From Rhodospirillaceae bacterium MC! (GTDB lineage Bacteria; Pseudomonadota; Alphaproteobacteria; MC1): a DNA stretch of 64,000 nt. Shown piece after piece: positions 17,498 to 27,451 of the stretch. The notes below the pieces were generated by a model. It searched no databases. It saw only the letters and a program-made list of their open reading frames with translations, and was not told the origin of the DNA. Location: NCBI GenBank assembly GCA_002632265.1, contig NQOV01000005.1:62246-126245 (forward strand), in the 5' to 3' direction. Every line of letters starts with the position of its first letter. Position 1 is the stretch's first letter. Both the position numbers and the translations under genes were made by a program.

Positions 17498-18094
17498 TTA
17501 AAGAACTATTAAAAAAAAACCTATGCTACACAAGGCGAATCCTATGTACTTATTGATTCTATATAGTAATTTTATATTGGAATTATTTTTTATCACTATC
17601 ATAAATAATATATAGATAATCCATAAACTTATGCTCGAGATTAAGAATCCGCTTAGGAAAACACTATGATAAAATACTTGTTTTATATGGAGTATTTTAA
17701 AAATTGTGATAATTATAATTAACGTCGCTGGATTAAATAAAGATAATAGAAAAACCATAGCAATATTTTTTAGCGAATCTTTCGAATCTACTTTTTTATG
17801 GAGTTTTTTCTTGTAAACATTGTAGAGAATCTTACAACCAATCACAAATAAAACCACAGGAGTAAAAATTTTAAATAAAGATTCGTACTCTAATATGATA
17901 TGACTTAGCATATTATAAAAGATAATGCCCACAAATACCAAAACCGCATCCCCCAATATTATGGCTAAAGCCAAGAGTGATCCGTGTTTATAGCCTTTTG
18001 TTAAACTCACACTTAAACAAAGCGTACCGATTCCCCCAAAGGGAATGGAAATAACCGCCCCTATTATCAAGCCATAAATTAATTCCCATAACAT
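17498..18094 (-). CDS. LysE/RhtB-family transporter
   Basis: An inner-membrane protein of 198 residues with about six hydrophobic segments. The N-terminal segment IPFGGIGTLCLSVSLTKGYKHG resembles the P-x-GP...G-x-R-x-G signature of LysE/RhtB exporters (amino-acid efflux), and SLFNPATLIIII matches the conserved NP in the second half. Substrate cannot be told. It lies 143 nt downstream of the flagellin 2 promoter region with its own AGGATAGG ribosome binding site. Confidence 0.75.
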   Translation of the reverse strand: MLWELIYGLIIGAVISIPFGGIGTLCLSVSLTKGYKHGSLLALAIILGDAVLVFVGIIFYNMLSHIILEYESLFKIFTPVVLFVIGCKILYNVYKKKLHKKVDSKDSLKNIAMVFLLSLFNPATLIIIITIFKILHIKQVFYHSVFLSGFLISSISLWIIYILFMIVIKNNSNIKLLYRINKYIGFALCSIGFFLIVL

Positions 18095-18228
18095 GATTCG
18101 TACCTATCCTACTTATATTAGTTTTAGTTGTTATATATTATATGTAAAATGTAAGTAGCTATTTAAATAGGCGAATCCAAGAGCTTTAGTTTTTTTAGCT
18201 CCACTTATGGGATTATGGGATCTGCTTG

Positions 18229-18504
18229 TTATGGCTCGAATCTATCGGTTAGTATATTTAATATGAATAGGCGAATCGCTGATGATAAGCCGATGTTTTC
18301 TCGGTTTTCGTCGATTCGCTCGATAATCTGTGAGATTTTAAGATTATTATTTTTAGCGAATCTTTGTAATTGCAGATAAAAAGCATGTTCTAAGGTATAA
18401 CTTGTTTGGTGTCCGCTAATATTTACCGAGTGTTTTACTTGTTCTTGATTCGTAAATAGATTTATGGATATATTATCCAGTGGGGTTTTCTTTTCTGCGG
18501 TCAT
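18229..18504 (-). CDS. Ribbon-helix-helix domain protein (RHH_4 type)
   Basis: 91 residues. The central part VKHSVNISGHQTSYTLEHAF followed by FAKNNNLKISQIIERID and SSAIRLFILNIL is the pattern of the RHH_4 family common in alphaproteobacteria: a beta strand, then two helices. It is probably a small DNA-binding protein. It starts 9 nt after the stop of the downstream ABC permease and so belongs to that operon; regulation of the transporter is an inference only. Confidence 0.75.
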   Translation of the reverse strand: MTAEKKTPLDNISINLFTNQEQVKHSVNISGHQTSYTLEHAFYLQLQRFAKNNNLKISQIIERIDENRENIGLSSAIRLFILNILTDRFEP

Positions 18505-18513
18505 TATAATAGC

Positions 18514-19470
18514 TTAATCGATTCGCTCAACGATGAAATCTTCGCCTGACGCCTTGGGCGGACGGGATTTTTTTACAGCAAATGCTATGGCTAATATGCT
18601 CAATATATAAGGTAAAGCGGAAAATATCTCTGTGGGGAAGAATTTTAAGGCAGGTATTATCTGTAATTTATATTGTAAAGCGTTGATAAACCCGAATACC
18701 ACAGAGGCGACTAATGCTCCAATGGGCGACCAACGTCCAGCAATTACCGCTGCTAGAGCTATGAATCCACGGCCTGAAGTCATATTTTCCGAGTAGGAAC
18801 TTCCTGTCTCGATTGAAAGGTAAGATCCTGCCAAACCACAAAGCAAGCCAGAAAGTATTACTCCTAAATATCGCATTTTAAATACAGATATTCCTAGAGT
18901 CTCTAAGGCCATGGGGTGCTCGCCTGATACCTTTAAATGTAATCCTAATTTGGTACGATTTAAGAATATAGTAAAGATCACAACTGATATCATCATTATA
19001 TAGACTATGGGTGTTTGATTGAAAAATATTTCGCCCACATAGGGAATACTGGAAAGTATGGGGATTGCGTATTTCATATCATGTAAGGAAAGGGGTACAG
19101 ACGCCGTCTGCCCTGCGGTGTGATAGATTATCAATAGTAAATATTGGGTTAGTCCTGCCGATAAAATGTTGATAACCGCACCTGATACCACATGATCAAG
19201 ATGTAAATGAATGGTTGCGAATCCGTGAATTAAGGAAAATATCATGCCTGCTATCACGCCTGATACTAATCCGATCCATGGATTGCCAGTGGCTATCGTT
19301 CCCACCACCGCAAAAAAAGCGGAAAAGTTCATGAATCCTTCGAGTCCGATATTCACAATCCCACCACGCTCACATAAAACCCCACCAATGGCCGCCAACA
19401 CAATGGGAGTCGAGAAATCTATGGTAGTTGTAAATAATTGAGTATCAAATAATGATAAAATTTCATTCAT
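18514..19470 (-). CDS. BMP-type ABC transporter permease (second permease, NupQ-like)
   Basis: 318 residues with about eight to nine hydrophobic segments. GGVLCERGGIVNIGLEGFMN near the N terminus and SGRGFIALAAVIAGRWSPIGA are the typical conserved stretches of the nucleoside/sugar permeases of the BMP family (inner membrane). It pairs with the permease upstream (19516) and the ATPase (20771). Confidence 0.88.
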   Translation of the reverse strand: MNEILSLFDTQLFTTTIDFSTPIVLAAIGGVLCERGGIVNIGLEGFMNFSAFFAVVGTIATGNPWIGLVSGVIAGMIFSLIHGFATIHLHLDHVVSGAVINILSAGLTQYLLLIIYHTAGQTASVPLSLHDMKYAIPILSSIPYVGEIFFNQTPIVYIMMISVVIFTIFLNRTKLGLHLKVSGEHPMALETLGISVFKMRYLGVILSGLLCGLAGSYLSIETGSSYSENMTSGRGFIALAAVIAGRWSPIGALVASVVFGFINALQYKLQIIPALKFFPTEIFSALPYILSILAIAFAVKKSRPPKASGEDFIVERID

Positions 19471-19515
19471 GTTAGTTTTCCTTATACTTTATGATGGTGT
19501 GTGGTGTATGTATGC

Positions 19516-20769
19516 TTATGGTGTGTGAGAATGTGAAATATTCTTAAAGAGTTTCTTGGTAATGCCAAACTTGGTATTTATATATAAGTAAATGTAACGA
19601 GCTACCACAAAGAACAAGATTAAACCTTTCATGATCTCAACAATGGATTTATGAATATCGGTTACACGTTCCAAATATTGACCACCCGAATCGATCCCGC
19701 CCCATAAAAAAGCACTGAATATGATCCCAATAGGATTTCCTGACGCTAATAGGGCTACGGAAATACCGTCCCAACCGTAACTACTTGAAAGATCGTATGT
19801 CATTCTATGTTCTAAGCCTAGAACTTGGGTAACTCCTGACATTCCTGCTAAAGCTCCTGATATTAATAGAGTTACAAAGATGATCTTATTAACCTTAATT
19901 CCTTGAGCTTTTGCACCGTCTTTATTATGCCCTACTGCTCGAATCTTAAAGCCTAGAGTGGTTTTATAGAGAATGAAATAACAAACAAAAGCCGTAAGAA
20001 TCGCAACGAGAATCCCCACATTAAGACGGTAATTAATATGATCCAACGGTACTAAATCTTTTAATTTCATTAGCCAAGCGTCGGTGGAAATTTTATCTGT
20101 TTTATATTTATGGACAGGATCTTCTCCACCCATGAGATTAACCCACCAACCAGAAAGAGACGACGCTATCTGGGCGAACATCATAGTTGTTATCACTTCA
20201 TGTGCTCCAGTTTTGATCTTTAAATAAGCTGGGATAATATTATAAGACGCAGATAATAACATGGATACAACATAAGCTATCACTATCAAGATGATCGAAG
20301 GCATGGGCAAATAGATACCGATCGCCGTAGCTACTGCTGTTCCAACATAGTATTGCCCTTGAGCTCCGATGTTAAACAATCCTGCATTGAATGCGAATCC
20401 TATGGCTAAACCTGTAAAGATCAACGGTGTAGCATTCAAAACCGTACTATGCCAACTTTTAATGAATCCGCCATATATCAAGGTTTTTAAGGTCATGAGC
20501 GGATTGTAGCCAGTGGATATCAAAATGATCGACACAATAATTAAGGAAACAACCAAGCCAATAAAGGGAATAAATAAGGCCTTGCCCAATGACTTCAATG
20601 ACTGGATCGCTTTCTTTTTATTGTTCTTATATTGGATAAGATAAATAAAGCCTATCCCCACAATTAACATTGGTAAGCCTATGAAATGGGAAGATAAATA
20701 TAAAATTACCCCTAAGGTTATGATGATCGCACTTAAGAGATTTATAAGAAAAGTTGTTAGATTTTTCAT
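19516..20769 (-). CDS. BMP-type ABC transporter permease (first permease, NupP-like)
   Basis: 417 residues, about ten hydrophobic segments, with FNIGAQGQYYVG, KIKTGAHEVITTMM and YGWDGISVALLASGNPIG, which are characteristic of the larger permease in nucleoside importers such as B. subtilis NupP. It starts 1 nt from the ATPase stop, so the two are cotranscribed. Confidence 0.88.
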   Translation of the reverse strand: MKNLTTFLINLLSAIIITLGVILYLSSHFIGLPMLIVGIGFIYLIQYKNNKKKAIQSLKSLGKALFIPFIGLVVSLIIVSIILISTGYNPLMTLKTLIYGGFIKSWHSTVLNATPLIFTGLAIGFAFNAGLFNIGAQGQYYVGTAVATAIGIYLPMPSIILIVIAYVVSMLLSASYNIIPAYLKIKTGAHEVITTMMFAQIASSLSGWWVNLMGGEDPVHKYKTDKISTDAWLMKLKDLVPLDHINYRLNVGILVAILTAFVCYFILYKTTLGFKIRAVGHNKDGAKAQGIKVNKIIFVTLLISGALAGMSGVTQVLGLEHRMTYDLSSSYGWDGISVALLASGNPIGIIFSAFLWGGIDSGGQYLERVTDIHKSIVEIMKGLILFFVVARYIYLYINTKFGITKKLFKNISHSHTP

Positions 20770-20770
20770 G

Positions 20771-22357
20771 TTAATTACTTCCCCCTGTCATGTATAAGCC
20801 CACTTCGTTCTTATTTGTGAGATGTGCGGGTTTTTCTAGAACTATCTTGCCTTCGTACAATACTGCTATTTTATCCGACAATGTGAAGATCTCTTCTAGC
20901 TCTAATGATATGAGCAGAATGCAGACTCCGCAATCTCGCATGGCAAGAATTTGTTCGTGGATTCGCTCGATAGCTCCCACATCTACCCCCCATGTGGGTT
21001 GAACAATTAAGATAAATTCTGGCTTGCGTTCGATTTCTCGCCCTACTACAACCTTTTGTTGGTTACCACCTGATAAATATCCTGCAATAGCTGTATGATC
21101 GTTGGGGCGGATGTCGTACTTTTTGATTACTTCTTTGGCATTTTCTATCACGGCCTTTTTGTTGATGATCGATAAACCCCTAACTGGATTGTATTCTCCT
21201 AGGATGTTATCTAAAACATCAACTATTCTACGCCAAACAGGATTAGTTTTTTTTGTGTATTTCTTCTCATCTTGCTCGCCGATAATAAGATTGCTTGCCA
21301 TATCATAGGCAGGAATCAAGCCGAATTTTAAGCGATCGGCAGGAATGTAACCCATATGATTTTGCATACGCTCCAGTGTGGTATATTTATTGATTACTTT
21401 TTCATTGAAGATAATTTCTCCGCTTTCTTCTTTAACCATACCACGTACAACTTCAGCTAGTTCCTTTTGTCCGTTACCGTCGACTCCTGCTATGCCGTAT
21501 ATTTCCCCTGCTTCGATTTCTAGATTAAGATTCTTAATGGCATATGTACCGTCCATTTTTTTGTAGCTAAGATCTTGTAATTTAAAGCTTTTGATCCCTG
21601 TTTCCTTGCGTGGTTTTTTATCTGTTTTAAAGATGATATCACGTCCCACCATCATGGTAGCGAGCATTTGCGAATCCACATCACAAGCATTACAACTATC
21701 CACCAATTCACCATTGCGTAAAATATATATACGATCGGAAATCTCCGAGGCCTCATCTAGCTTGTGGGTGATGATAATAACTGACATACCGTCAGCTCGT
21801 AATTTACGTACTACTTCAAAAAGATGGATAACTTCTTGCGGTGTTAAAACAGCGGTCGGTTCATCCATAATTAAGAGTTTGGTATCTCTAAATAAGGCCT
21901 TTAAAATTTCTACACGTTGTTGAACGCCCACCGCTATATCTTCTATTTTCGCATCGGGATCAATCTCAAGATTATACTTGTGAGAAAGAGCTATTACCTT
22001 TTCTCTTGCCTCTTTATAATTAATAAAACCCATTTTGTTGGGTTCTTGCCCTAAAATGATGTTTTCGGTTACGCTCATGTTATCCACTAACATAAAATGT
22101 TGATGAATCATGCTTAAGCCTGCGGATTTAGCGTCCTTAGGAGATGAGAACTTCACGGGTTTATCGTTGATCAACACTCGTCCAGATGTGGGCTTATATA
22201 AACCGAAGAGAACATTCATTAGGGTAGATTTACCTGCACCATTTTCCCCTAATAGCCCAATAATTTCGCCCTTTTTTACTTCTATAGTAACATCTTTGTT
22301 TGCTACTATTTTAGAAAATTTTTTCGTGATCTTTTCTAATTTTAAAAAAGTTGTCAT
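20771..22357 (-). CDS. BMP-type ABC transporter ATPase, two ABC domains (NupO-like)
   Basis: 528 residues with tandem nucleotide-binding domains. Domain 1: Walker A GENGAGKST, Q-loop SMIHQHFMLVDNMSV, signature AVGVQQRVEIL, Walker B LLIMDEPTAVLTP. Domain 2 has the degenerate Walker A GVDGNGQKELA, a standard signature LSGGNQQKVVVGRE, and ILIVQPTWGVDVGA in place of Walker B. These features are normal in this family (RbsA/NupO). With the two permeases it would import nucleosides. No substrate-binding lipoprotein is encoded in this window. Confidence 0.9.
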   Translation of the reverse strand: MTTFLKLEKITKKFSKIVANKDVTIEVKKGEIIGLLGENGAGKSTLMNVLFGLYKPTSGRVLINDKPVKFSSPKDAKSAGLSMIHQHFMLVDNMSVTENIILGQEPNKMGFINYKEAREKVIALSHKYNLEIDPDAKIEDIAVGVQQRVEILKALFRDTKLLIMDEPTAVLTPQEVIHLFEVVRKLRADGMSVIIITHKLDEASEISDRIYILRNGELVDSCNACDVDSQMLATMMVGRDIIFKTDKKPRKETGIKSFKLQDLSYKKMDGTYAIKNLNLEIEAGEIYGIAGVDGNGQKELAEVVRGMVKEESGEIIFNEKVINKYTTLERMQNHMGYIPADRLKFGLIPAYDMASNLIIGEQDEKKYTKKTNPVWRRIVDVLDNILGEYNPVRGLSIINKKAVIENAKEVIKKYDIRPNDHTAIAGYLSGGNQQKVVVGREIERKPEFILIVQPTWGVDVGAIERIHEQILAMRDCGVCILLISLELEEIFTLSDKIAVLYEGKIVLEKPAHLTNKNEVGLYMTGGSN

Positions 22358-22406
22358 GGAATTATATACCTGTTATTATATAAGAAATGTGAAAACTAGC
22401 CAAAGA

Positions 22407-22448
22407 GCGGGAAAAAACGAATTAAGAATGAGTTAAAACTTTTACCCC
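22407..22448 (-). repeat. Possible mini copy of the long-hairpin family
   Basis: Read on the - strand, it starts GGGGTAAAAG, has ACTCATTC as in the 32.5-kb copy, and ends TTTTTTCCCGC. It looks like the two ends of the long-hairpin element joined by an internal deletion. It lies 8 nt after the stop of the 507-aa gene, the same position relative to a stop as the full copies. The match is weak. Confidence 0.35.
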
Positions 22449-22455
22449 TAGGTGT

Positions 22456-23979
22456 TTATTTCATAAACTTACAAAGTTCATCAATCTTTGTATCCATACT
22501 TGCACGCAATTGTTGAATGGCATATTCCCCTTCCGATAATTTACCATTACGACTTTCTCTGATATCAGCATATATATTTCTAAAAGTACCGATCCAATCA
22601 TTGTATTTCTTCAATTGATCCAGATGTTTAAGACCTGCTTGTATGGATTGTTCGAAAACATCGGCGTTAAGACTGGTCATGATATCCGCATATTCATTTA
22701 GCGCCTTTTTCACAATATTTACTGACGCTTTTTCCATATACATATAAGCAATGTGTTTCGGCATATTTTCCGCAAGATCCGAGATAACTTCCACTAAAAA
22801 CTCTGCTTTATATTCAATTGACGCACAATACTGTTGTAGATCGTAAATATTAAAGGTAATAGTAGAGTAAAATAAAGCCAATAGGATAAACTCTTGTAAA
22901 ATAGGTGATTTTAATTGCGAATCCATAACCGCATATTGGCGGGCGATTTTACCGTGTAAATCATCCGAATCATTTTGGATGATGATATCATGAAACTTGC
23001 GTAGAGTATCGTCAAAGGCGTCTTTGTCGCCAATGAGAGTATCGAAATGGGATGCGATATTTGTATAATTGAAGATTTCGCCATTATATACATATTCTAA
23101 TTTTTGTGCTAATAGGGTATTTTGATGTGCTATCTTGCGAAAGTTCGGCGATGATGTGGGTACAAGCTCGGCTTTAATGGGAACTTTCTTCTTAGATACT
23201 ACTTCTTTACCAAATAACTTACCTGCTAAACCTTTCTTTTTCTGTTTCTTTTTTACAAGATTAAATAATGGTTCTCGTTTAGCAATATCATTGTGGCATA
23301 ACTGATCATAAGTTCCCAGTTCCTTTTCAACGACTCCCACAATGTTGGCTTTGTTGCGAGAAAAGGCCTCATAAGCTTCTTCTTTAGTAATTTCGCTTGT
23401 TAAACCTGCGTAGGCTTCTTTTGTTAGATAATTTCTGTATTCCATAACTATATAGCGAGTAAGTACTTTTAAATAACGTCTAAATTCATTGGAAAAGTAA
23501 AAGAATACCGAAGATACCATCTGATCAGACATGGGACGCTCAAGGGCTGTAGAGCAATCCAACATATCAAAAATAACCGAGTAATGATCATAAACAAATT
23601 CGGCACAAAAACGTTCAACGTTAATTAAAGAATACTTATCTGATTTTATTTCTGCTGACGCTAAAGTTATGATATCTTTAAGTTTTGCCGCACAAGCTAC
23701 AGATTTATCTGTAACCATTTCATCATCATCCGTATGAAGTTGGGATAGAATCTCCAACACTGGAGCTATGCCCTCTATAACTGGCTTACTTAAAATGTCG
23801 TGATGAGTTATCGTTCCTGTTTCAAATGCAACGTATAATTTATCTGCTATTACATCCAACAAAAGAATCTTGCTTGGTACAGTTTGATGAGCTGAATCAA
23901 GACCTTTATGTTTTTGAATTTCATCTACAATAACACCTAATGCCTTAGATATTCTTTCTATTGTTACGTCATTTTGCAC
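22456..23979 (-). CDS. Unknown 507-aa cytoplasmic protein
   Basis: I do not recognise it. No signal peptide or membrane segment. It reads as largely alpha-helical, with a Lys-rich basic segment at residues ~235-265 (KKKQKKKGLAGKLFGKEVV) between two acidic helical halves. The intact long frame, an ORF nearly filling the gap between rplT and the transporter, and codon use like its neighbours support a real gene. It lies 160 nt after rplT on the same strand, where pheS is often found in other bacteria. Confidence 0.7.
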   Translation of the reverse strand: MQNDVTIERISKALGVIVDEIQKHKGLDSAHQTVPSKILLLDVIADKLYVAFETGTITHHDILSKPVIEGIAPVLEILSQLHTDDDEMVTDKSVACAAKLKDIITLASAEIKSDKYSLINVERFCAEFVYDHYSVIFDMLDCSTALERPMSDQMVSSVFFYFSNEFRRYLKVLTRYIVMEYRNYLTKEAYAGLTSEITKEEAYEAFSRNKANIVGVVEKELGTYDQLCHNDIAKREPLFNLVKKKQKKKGLAGKLFGKEVVSKKKVPIKAELVPTSSPNFRKIAHQNTLLAQKLEYVYNGEIFNYTNIASHFDTLIGDKDAFDDTLRKFHDIIIQNDSDDLHGKIARQYAVMDSQLKSPILQEFILLALFYSTITFNIYDLQQYCASIEYKAEFLVEVISDLAENMPKHIAYMYMEKASVNIVKKALNEYADIMTSLNADVFEQSIQAGLKHLDQLKKYNDWIGTFRNIYADIRESRNGKLSEGEYAIQQLRASMDTKIDELCKFMK

Positions 23980-24139
23980 AGGAAAATCCTTATTTTCTAC
24001 ATAATCTATTTAATATAAATACTTCTTTTACCCTTAATTGTGTCTCTTTAGAAATTGATGAGATCTTAAAAATCCCAAGGCAATTACTAAAGATATCACA
24101 AATATTATATTATTTTAAAAATTATTCTAAAACAATATC

Positions 24140-24496
24140 TTACTTAATAGCTTCTTTTGCTTTTTCCACAATAGCAGTAAAAGCAGAAGCGTCAGCGATA
24201 GCGATCTCTGATAAAGATTTACGATCTAGCTCAATGTTAGCTAATTTCAAGCCGTGCATTAAACGAGAGTATGTTAAACCATTTAAACGAGCACCCGCAT
24301 TGATACGTTGAATCCATAAACCACGGAAATCACGCTTTCTCGCACGACGATCTCTATAGGCATATTGTAACGCTTTTTCCACTTTCTCAAGAGAAACACG
24401 AAATACATTATTATTACGACCACGATAGCCCTTAGCCATCTTTAAGATCTTTTTACGACGAGCACGAGAGGCTACTTTTGGTGTTGAACGAGCCAT
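24140..24496 (-). CDS. rplT: 50S ribosomal protein L20
   Basis: 118 residues, basic, an early-assembly 23S rRNA-binding protein. Conserved stretches: [32 protein letters not shown], split here as [25 protein letters not shown], and [19 protein letters not shown]. An AAGGATAAA ribosome binding site lies upstream. It follows rpmI by 113 nt. Confidence 0.97.
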   Translation of the reverse strand: MARSTPKVASRARRKKILKMAKGYRGRNNNVFRVSLEKVEKALQYAYRDRRARKRDFRGLWIQRINAGARLNGLTYSRLMHGLKLANIELDRKSLSEIAIADASAFTAIVEKAKEAIK

Positions 24497-24609
24497 GATA
24501 TTTATCCTTTATTATTAATAAAAGTTGAAGTTAAATTTAGTATGTTAAAGCTTGCTTAAAAATATATTCAAACATCTCATAACAGACTATAAAAATTAGA
24601 TTTTTAATT

Positions 24610-24807
24610 TTAAGCGTAGGGAATTAGTCTTTTAACGTTTTTAGCGTCGCATTCAGCTAAAACCATTGTTCCACGAGCTTTATTCTTCATATCTTGCGGG
24701 CGTTTACGTAAGTTATGACTTTTAAATGCAAAGCCACCTTTTACTTTACCATTAGCAGTAACCTTGAAACGTTTCTTTGCTGCTGCTTTAGTTTTTAATT
24801 TAGGCAT
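24610..24807 (-). CDS. rpmI: 50S ribosomal protein L35
   Basis: 65 residues, very basic. PKLKTKAAAKKRFKVTANGK at the N terminus and HNLRKRPQDMK are the L35 signature. AGAGGAT lies just before the ATG. infC, its usual upstream partner, is absent from this side. Confidence 0.97.
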   Translation of the reverse strand: MPKLKTKAAAKKRFKVTANGKVKGGFAFKSHNLRKRPQDMKNKARGTMVLAECDAKNVKRLIPYA

Positions 24808-25397
24808 TTTATCCTCTTTCTAACTATAAATGTTAATGAAATTATATACGTCATAACAAACCATTTTAAAAGTTTAACCTTAACAACTAAATCAAGATTA
24901 ATAAGAATCATGTATAAACATGTTAATAGTATCTTTCACAATGATACCGCACATAAAGGCATGCCTAAAAAACTAGCCCATAATGTTAGGTGTACTAATA
25001 TTCTTCTAAGTATCTAAATTAATGTGATAATACAATCACTTAACTACAAACACTCTTTTAACATTCATTATAACCATTTTATAATAACATACGTTTCAAC
25101 AAAAAAGCAAGCATTTTTATTTACAATAAACTATTTAAATACTATTTTGCGAATCTCTTAGGAAAATTTACAAATCTAATGTAATCTAATACAATCCCAT
25201 ATTAAGAAACAAGGTGCATATTAGGATCTTTAGCATGATCCTTAAATTATTTAATGTTTTAGGAGTAAAATATAACCACAAGTGAATTTTAATCTTGCTT
25301 TTTGCTAATTTTTATGATAGCTTGTATTAGAATAAACATTATTTAACATAAAATATAGACAATTCAATCGAAAATATACTAGAATAAGGAATTTAAC
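24808..25397. other. Divergent spacer between rpmI and fhs
   Basis: 590 nt of AT-rich DNA without an ORF, tRNA or recognisable riboswitch. It must hold the rpmI-rplT and fhs promoters. I see only a modest fhs promoter candidate (TTGCTA, 17 nt, TATTAG at 25302-25330) and an AAGGA ribosome binding site at about 25386. Confidence 0.5.
25302..25330 (+). promoter_or_regulatory. Possible fhs promoter
   Basis: TTGCTA, 17-nt spacer, TATTAG, 68 nt before the fhs ATG. Two mismatches in each box. Confidence 0.3.
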
Positions 25398-27086
25398 ATG
25401 AATGTAGATCTGGAAATTTCATCAAAAGCTCACAAGCTCCACATTGAAAAGATAGCTGAAAAAATTGGCTTATCGAAGAATGAAATAAATACCTATGGCA
25501 ACGATAAGGCTAAAATCTCTTGGAATGCCATAAACAGAGTGGAAAAGGAAAATAAAAAAGGGAATTTAGTTTTAGTTACTGCCATTAACCCCACTCCTGC
25601 AGGAGAAGGCAAAACTACCACCTTGGTAGGATTGGTTGACGCCCTAAACAAAATCGGCGAACAAGCAAGCGGTTGCTTAAGAGAGCCTTCTTTAGGTCCG
25701 TGCTTTGGAGTAAAAGGCGGAGCTGCAGGTGGCGGCCACGCTCAAGTTGTTCCCATGACGGATATCAACTTACATTTTACAGGCGACATCCACGCAATCG
25801 GATCAGCGAACAATTTAATGGCGGCCATGGCAGATAATCACATGTATCAAGACACAGAACCCACCGTTAAGCCTGAAAATCTAATTGCACGCCGTACCCT
25901 TGATATTAGTGATCGTACCTTACGCAAAACTCAAATCGGCATAGGCGGTAAGTTTAGCGGGATTCCTAGGGAGGCGGGTTTTGATATTACTGTAGCCTCG
26001 GAAGTAATGGCTGTGTTCTGTTTATCTAACAATCTTACAGAATTACAAGAAAGACTAGGCAAGATCATAGTTGGTTGGCAAGATGACGGCAAACCCCTAA
26101 CTGCCAAAGATATCCACGCCAACGGCTCAATGGCCGTACTATTAAAGGACGCTCTACAACCTAATCTAGTACAGACCTTAGAAAATAATCCTGTATTCAT
26201 CCATGGCGGGCCTTTTGCTAATATTGCCCATGGTTGTAATTCTGTGCTAGCCACAAAAACCAGTTTACATACTTCTAAATGGACAATTACCGAAGCAGGA
26301 TTCGGAGCAGATCTCGGAGCGGTTAAATTCTTCGATATCAAAGCACGTAAGGCAGGATTAAGCCCTAATGCTGTTGTTTTAGTTGCCACAGTGCGAGCTT
26401 TAAAACATCACGGCGGAGCAGATAAGGATTCCCTAGCCACTGAAGATCTAGAAAGTTTAAAAAATGGTATTCCTAATCTCATTCGCCACATTGAGAATCT
26501 GCAAAAGTTTGGCGTACCGATTGTAGTAGCAGTCAACCAATTCGTAAGCGATACTAAAAACGAACTTGATTTAGTAATAGCCGAATGTAACAAGCTAGGA
26601 ATCGAAGTTTCCCTATGTACCCATTGGTCAGACGGCGGAAAAGGTTGTGAAGATCTAGCTAAAAAAGTAATCTCAATGGCAAGCCATAAACCTTTCACCC
26701 CATTATATGATGAAAATCTTCCCTTATGGGATAAAATTGAAATCATATCTAAGGAAATCTTTAGAGCAAACGGCGTAATAGCAGAGGGCGAAGATCCTAG
26801 CAAACTTGATGAGATCAAAGCTCAATTAATAGAGTGGGAAAAATTAGGCTATAAAAATCTACCGATCTGTGTAGCTAAAACCCCTGCAAGTTTTAGTGAT
26901 AGTCCGAAACTTTTATCTGCTCCTACAGATTTCAAGATTCACATAAGACAAGTATCATTAAGTGCAGCCGCTGGCTTTATCGTTGTCCAATGTGGGGCGG
27001 TTATGACCATGCCTGGATTGCCGAAAGTACCAGCAGGTAATAATATCAAATTGGATGAACACGGCAACATTCAAGGATTATTCTAA
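25398..27086 (+). CDS. fhs: Formate-tetrahydrofolate ligase
   Basis: It makes 10-formyl-THF from formate, THF and ATP, in the cytoplasm. At 562 residues it has full length. Motifs: P-loop TPAGEGKTTT, LREPSLGPCFGVKGGAAGGG, HFTGDIHAIGSANNL, NNPVFIHGGPFANIAHGCNS, TEAGFGADLGAVKFF. Its product feeds PurN in this window's pur operon and purH elsewhere. Fhs is patchy in alphaproteobacteria; with the formate dehydrogenase at 52 kb it gives the cell two routes for formate. Confidence 0.97.
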   Translation: MNVDLEISSKAHKLHIEKIAEKIGLSKNEINTYGNDKAKISWNAINRVEKENKKGNLVLVTAINPTPAGEGKTTTLVGLVDALNKIGEQASGCLREPSLGPCFGVKGGAAGGGHAQVVPMTDINLHFTGDIHAIGSANNLMAAMADNHMYQDTEPTVKPENLIARRTLDISDRTLRKTQIGIGGKFSGIPREAGFDITVASEVMAVFCLSNNLTELQERLGKIIVGWQDDGKPLTAKDIHANGSMAVLLKDALQPNLVQTLENNPVFIHGGPFANIAHGCNSVLATKTSLHTSKWTITEAGFGADLGAVKFFDIKARKAGLSPNAVVLVATVRALKHHGGADKDSLATEDLESLKNGIPNLIRHIENLQKFGVPIVVAVNQFVSDTKNELDLVIAECNKLGIEVSLCTHWSDGGKGCEDLAKKVISMASHKPFTPLYDENLPLWDKIEIISKEIFRANGVIAEGEDPSKLDEIKAQLIEWEKLGYKNLPICVAKTPASFSDSPKLLSAPTDFKIHIRQVSLSAAAGFIVVQCGAVMTMPGLPKVPAGNNIKLDEHGNIQGLF

Positions 27087-27115
27087 AGATACAATCTTAA
27101 GCTAGAATAAAATTA

Positions 27116-27163
27116 ACACATGCTTTATATATAATCTGATCTTTATATATAAAGTGTGTGTTA
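27116..27163 (+). terminator. Hairpin after fhs
   Basis: ACACATGCTTTATATATA pairs with its near-complement TATATATAAAGTGTGT, loop about 8 nt. There is no clean T-run, so termination is possible but not certain. Confidence 0.45.
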
Positions 27164-27451
27164 GCAAATAATATCCATAAAAAACAAGTAAATGTATGCA
27201 ACTAAAATAAAAGAGTTGTTTTTTTAATAAAAATTAGTTATATATATAAAAAACCCTATGTATCATATACAATGAAAGATGAAATATCAAAAGTTTAAGC
27301 TCTTTAACATAATAAACTAGAATAATAACAAAGGATTAAACCCATATTTTTAAACAGACATTGAATACTAAACATATTACACCCTAAAACATATTGAACT
27401 CTCAATTGGGACAATTAGGAAACTAAAAATTTAACAAGGTAGCATAATTCC

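Noticed and set aside
18175-18240. tRNA-like GGCTCGAATC
   Set aside because: It is the end of the RHH gene; no cloverleaf can be formed around it.
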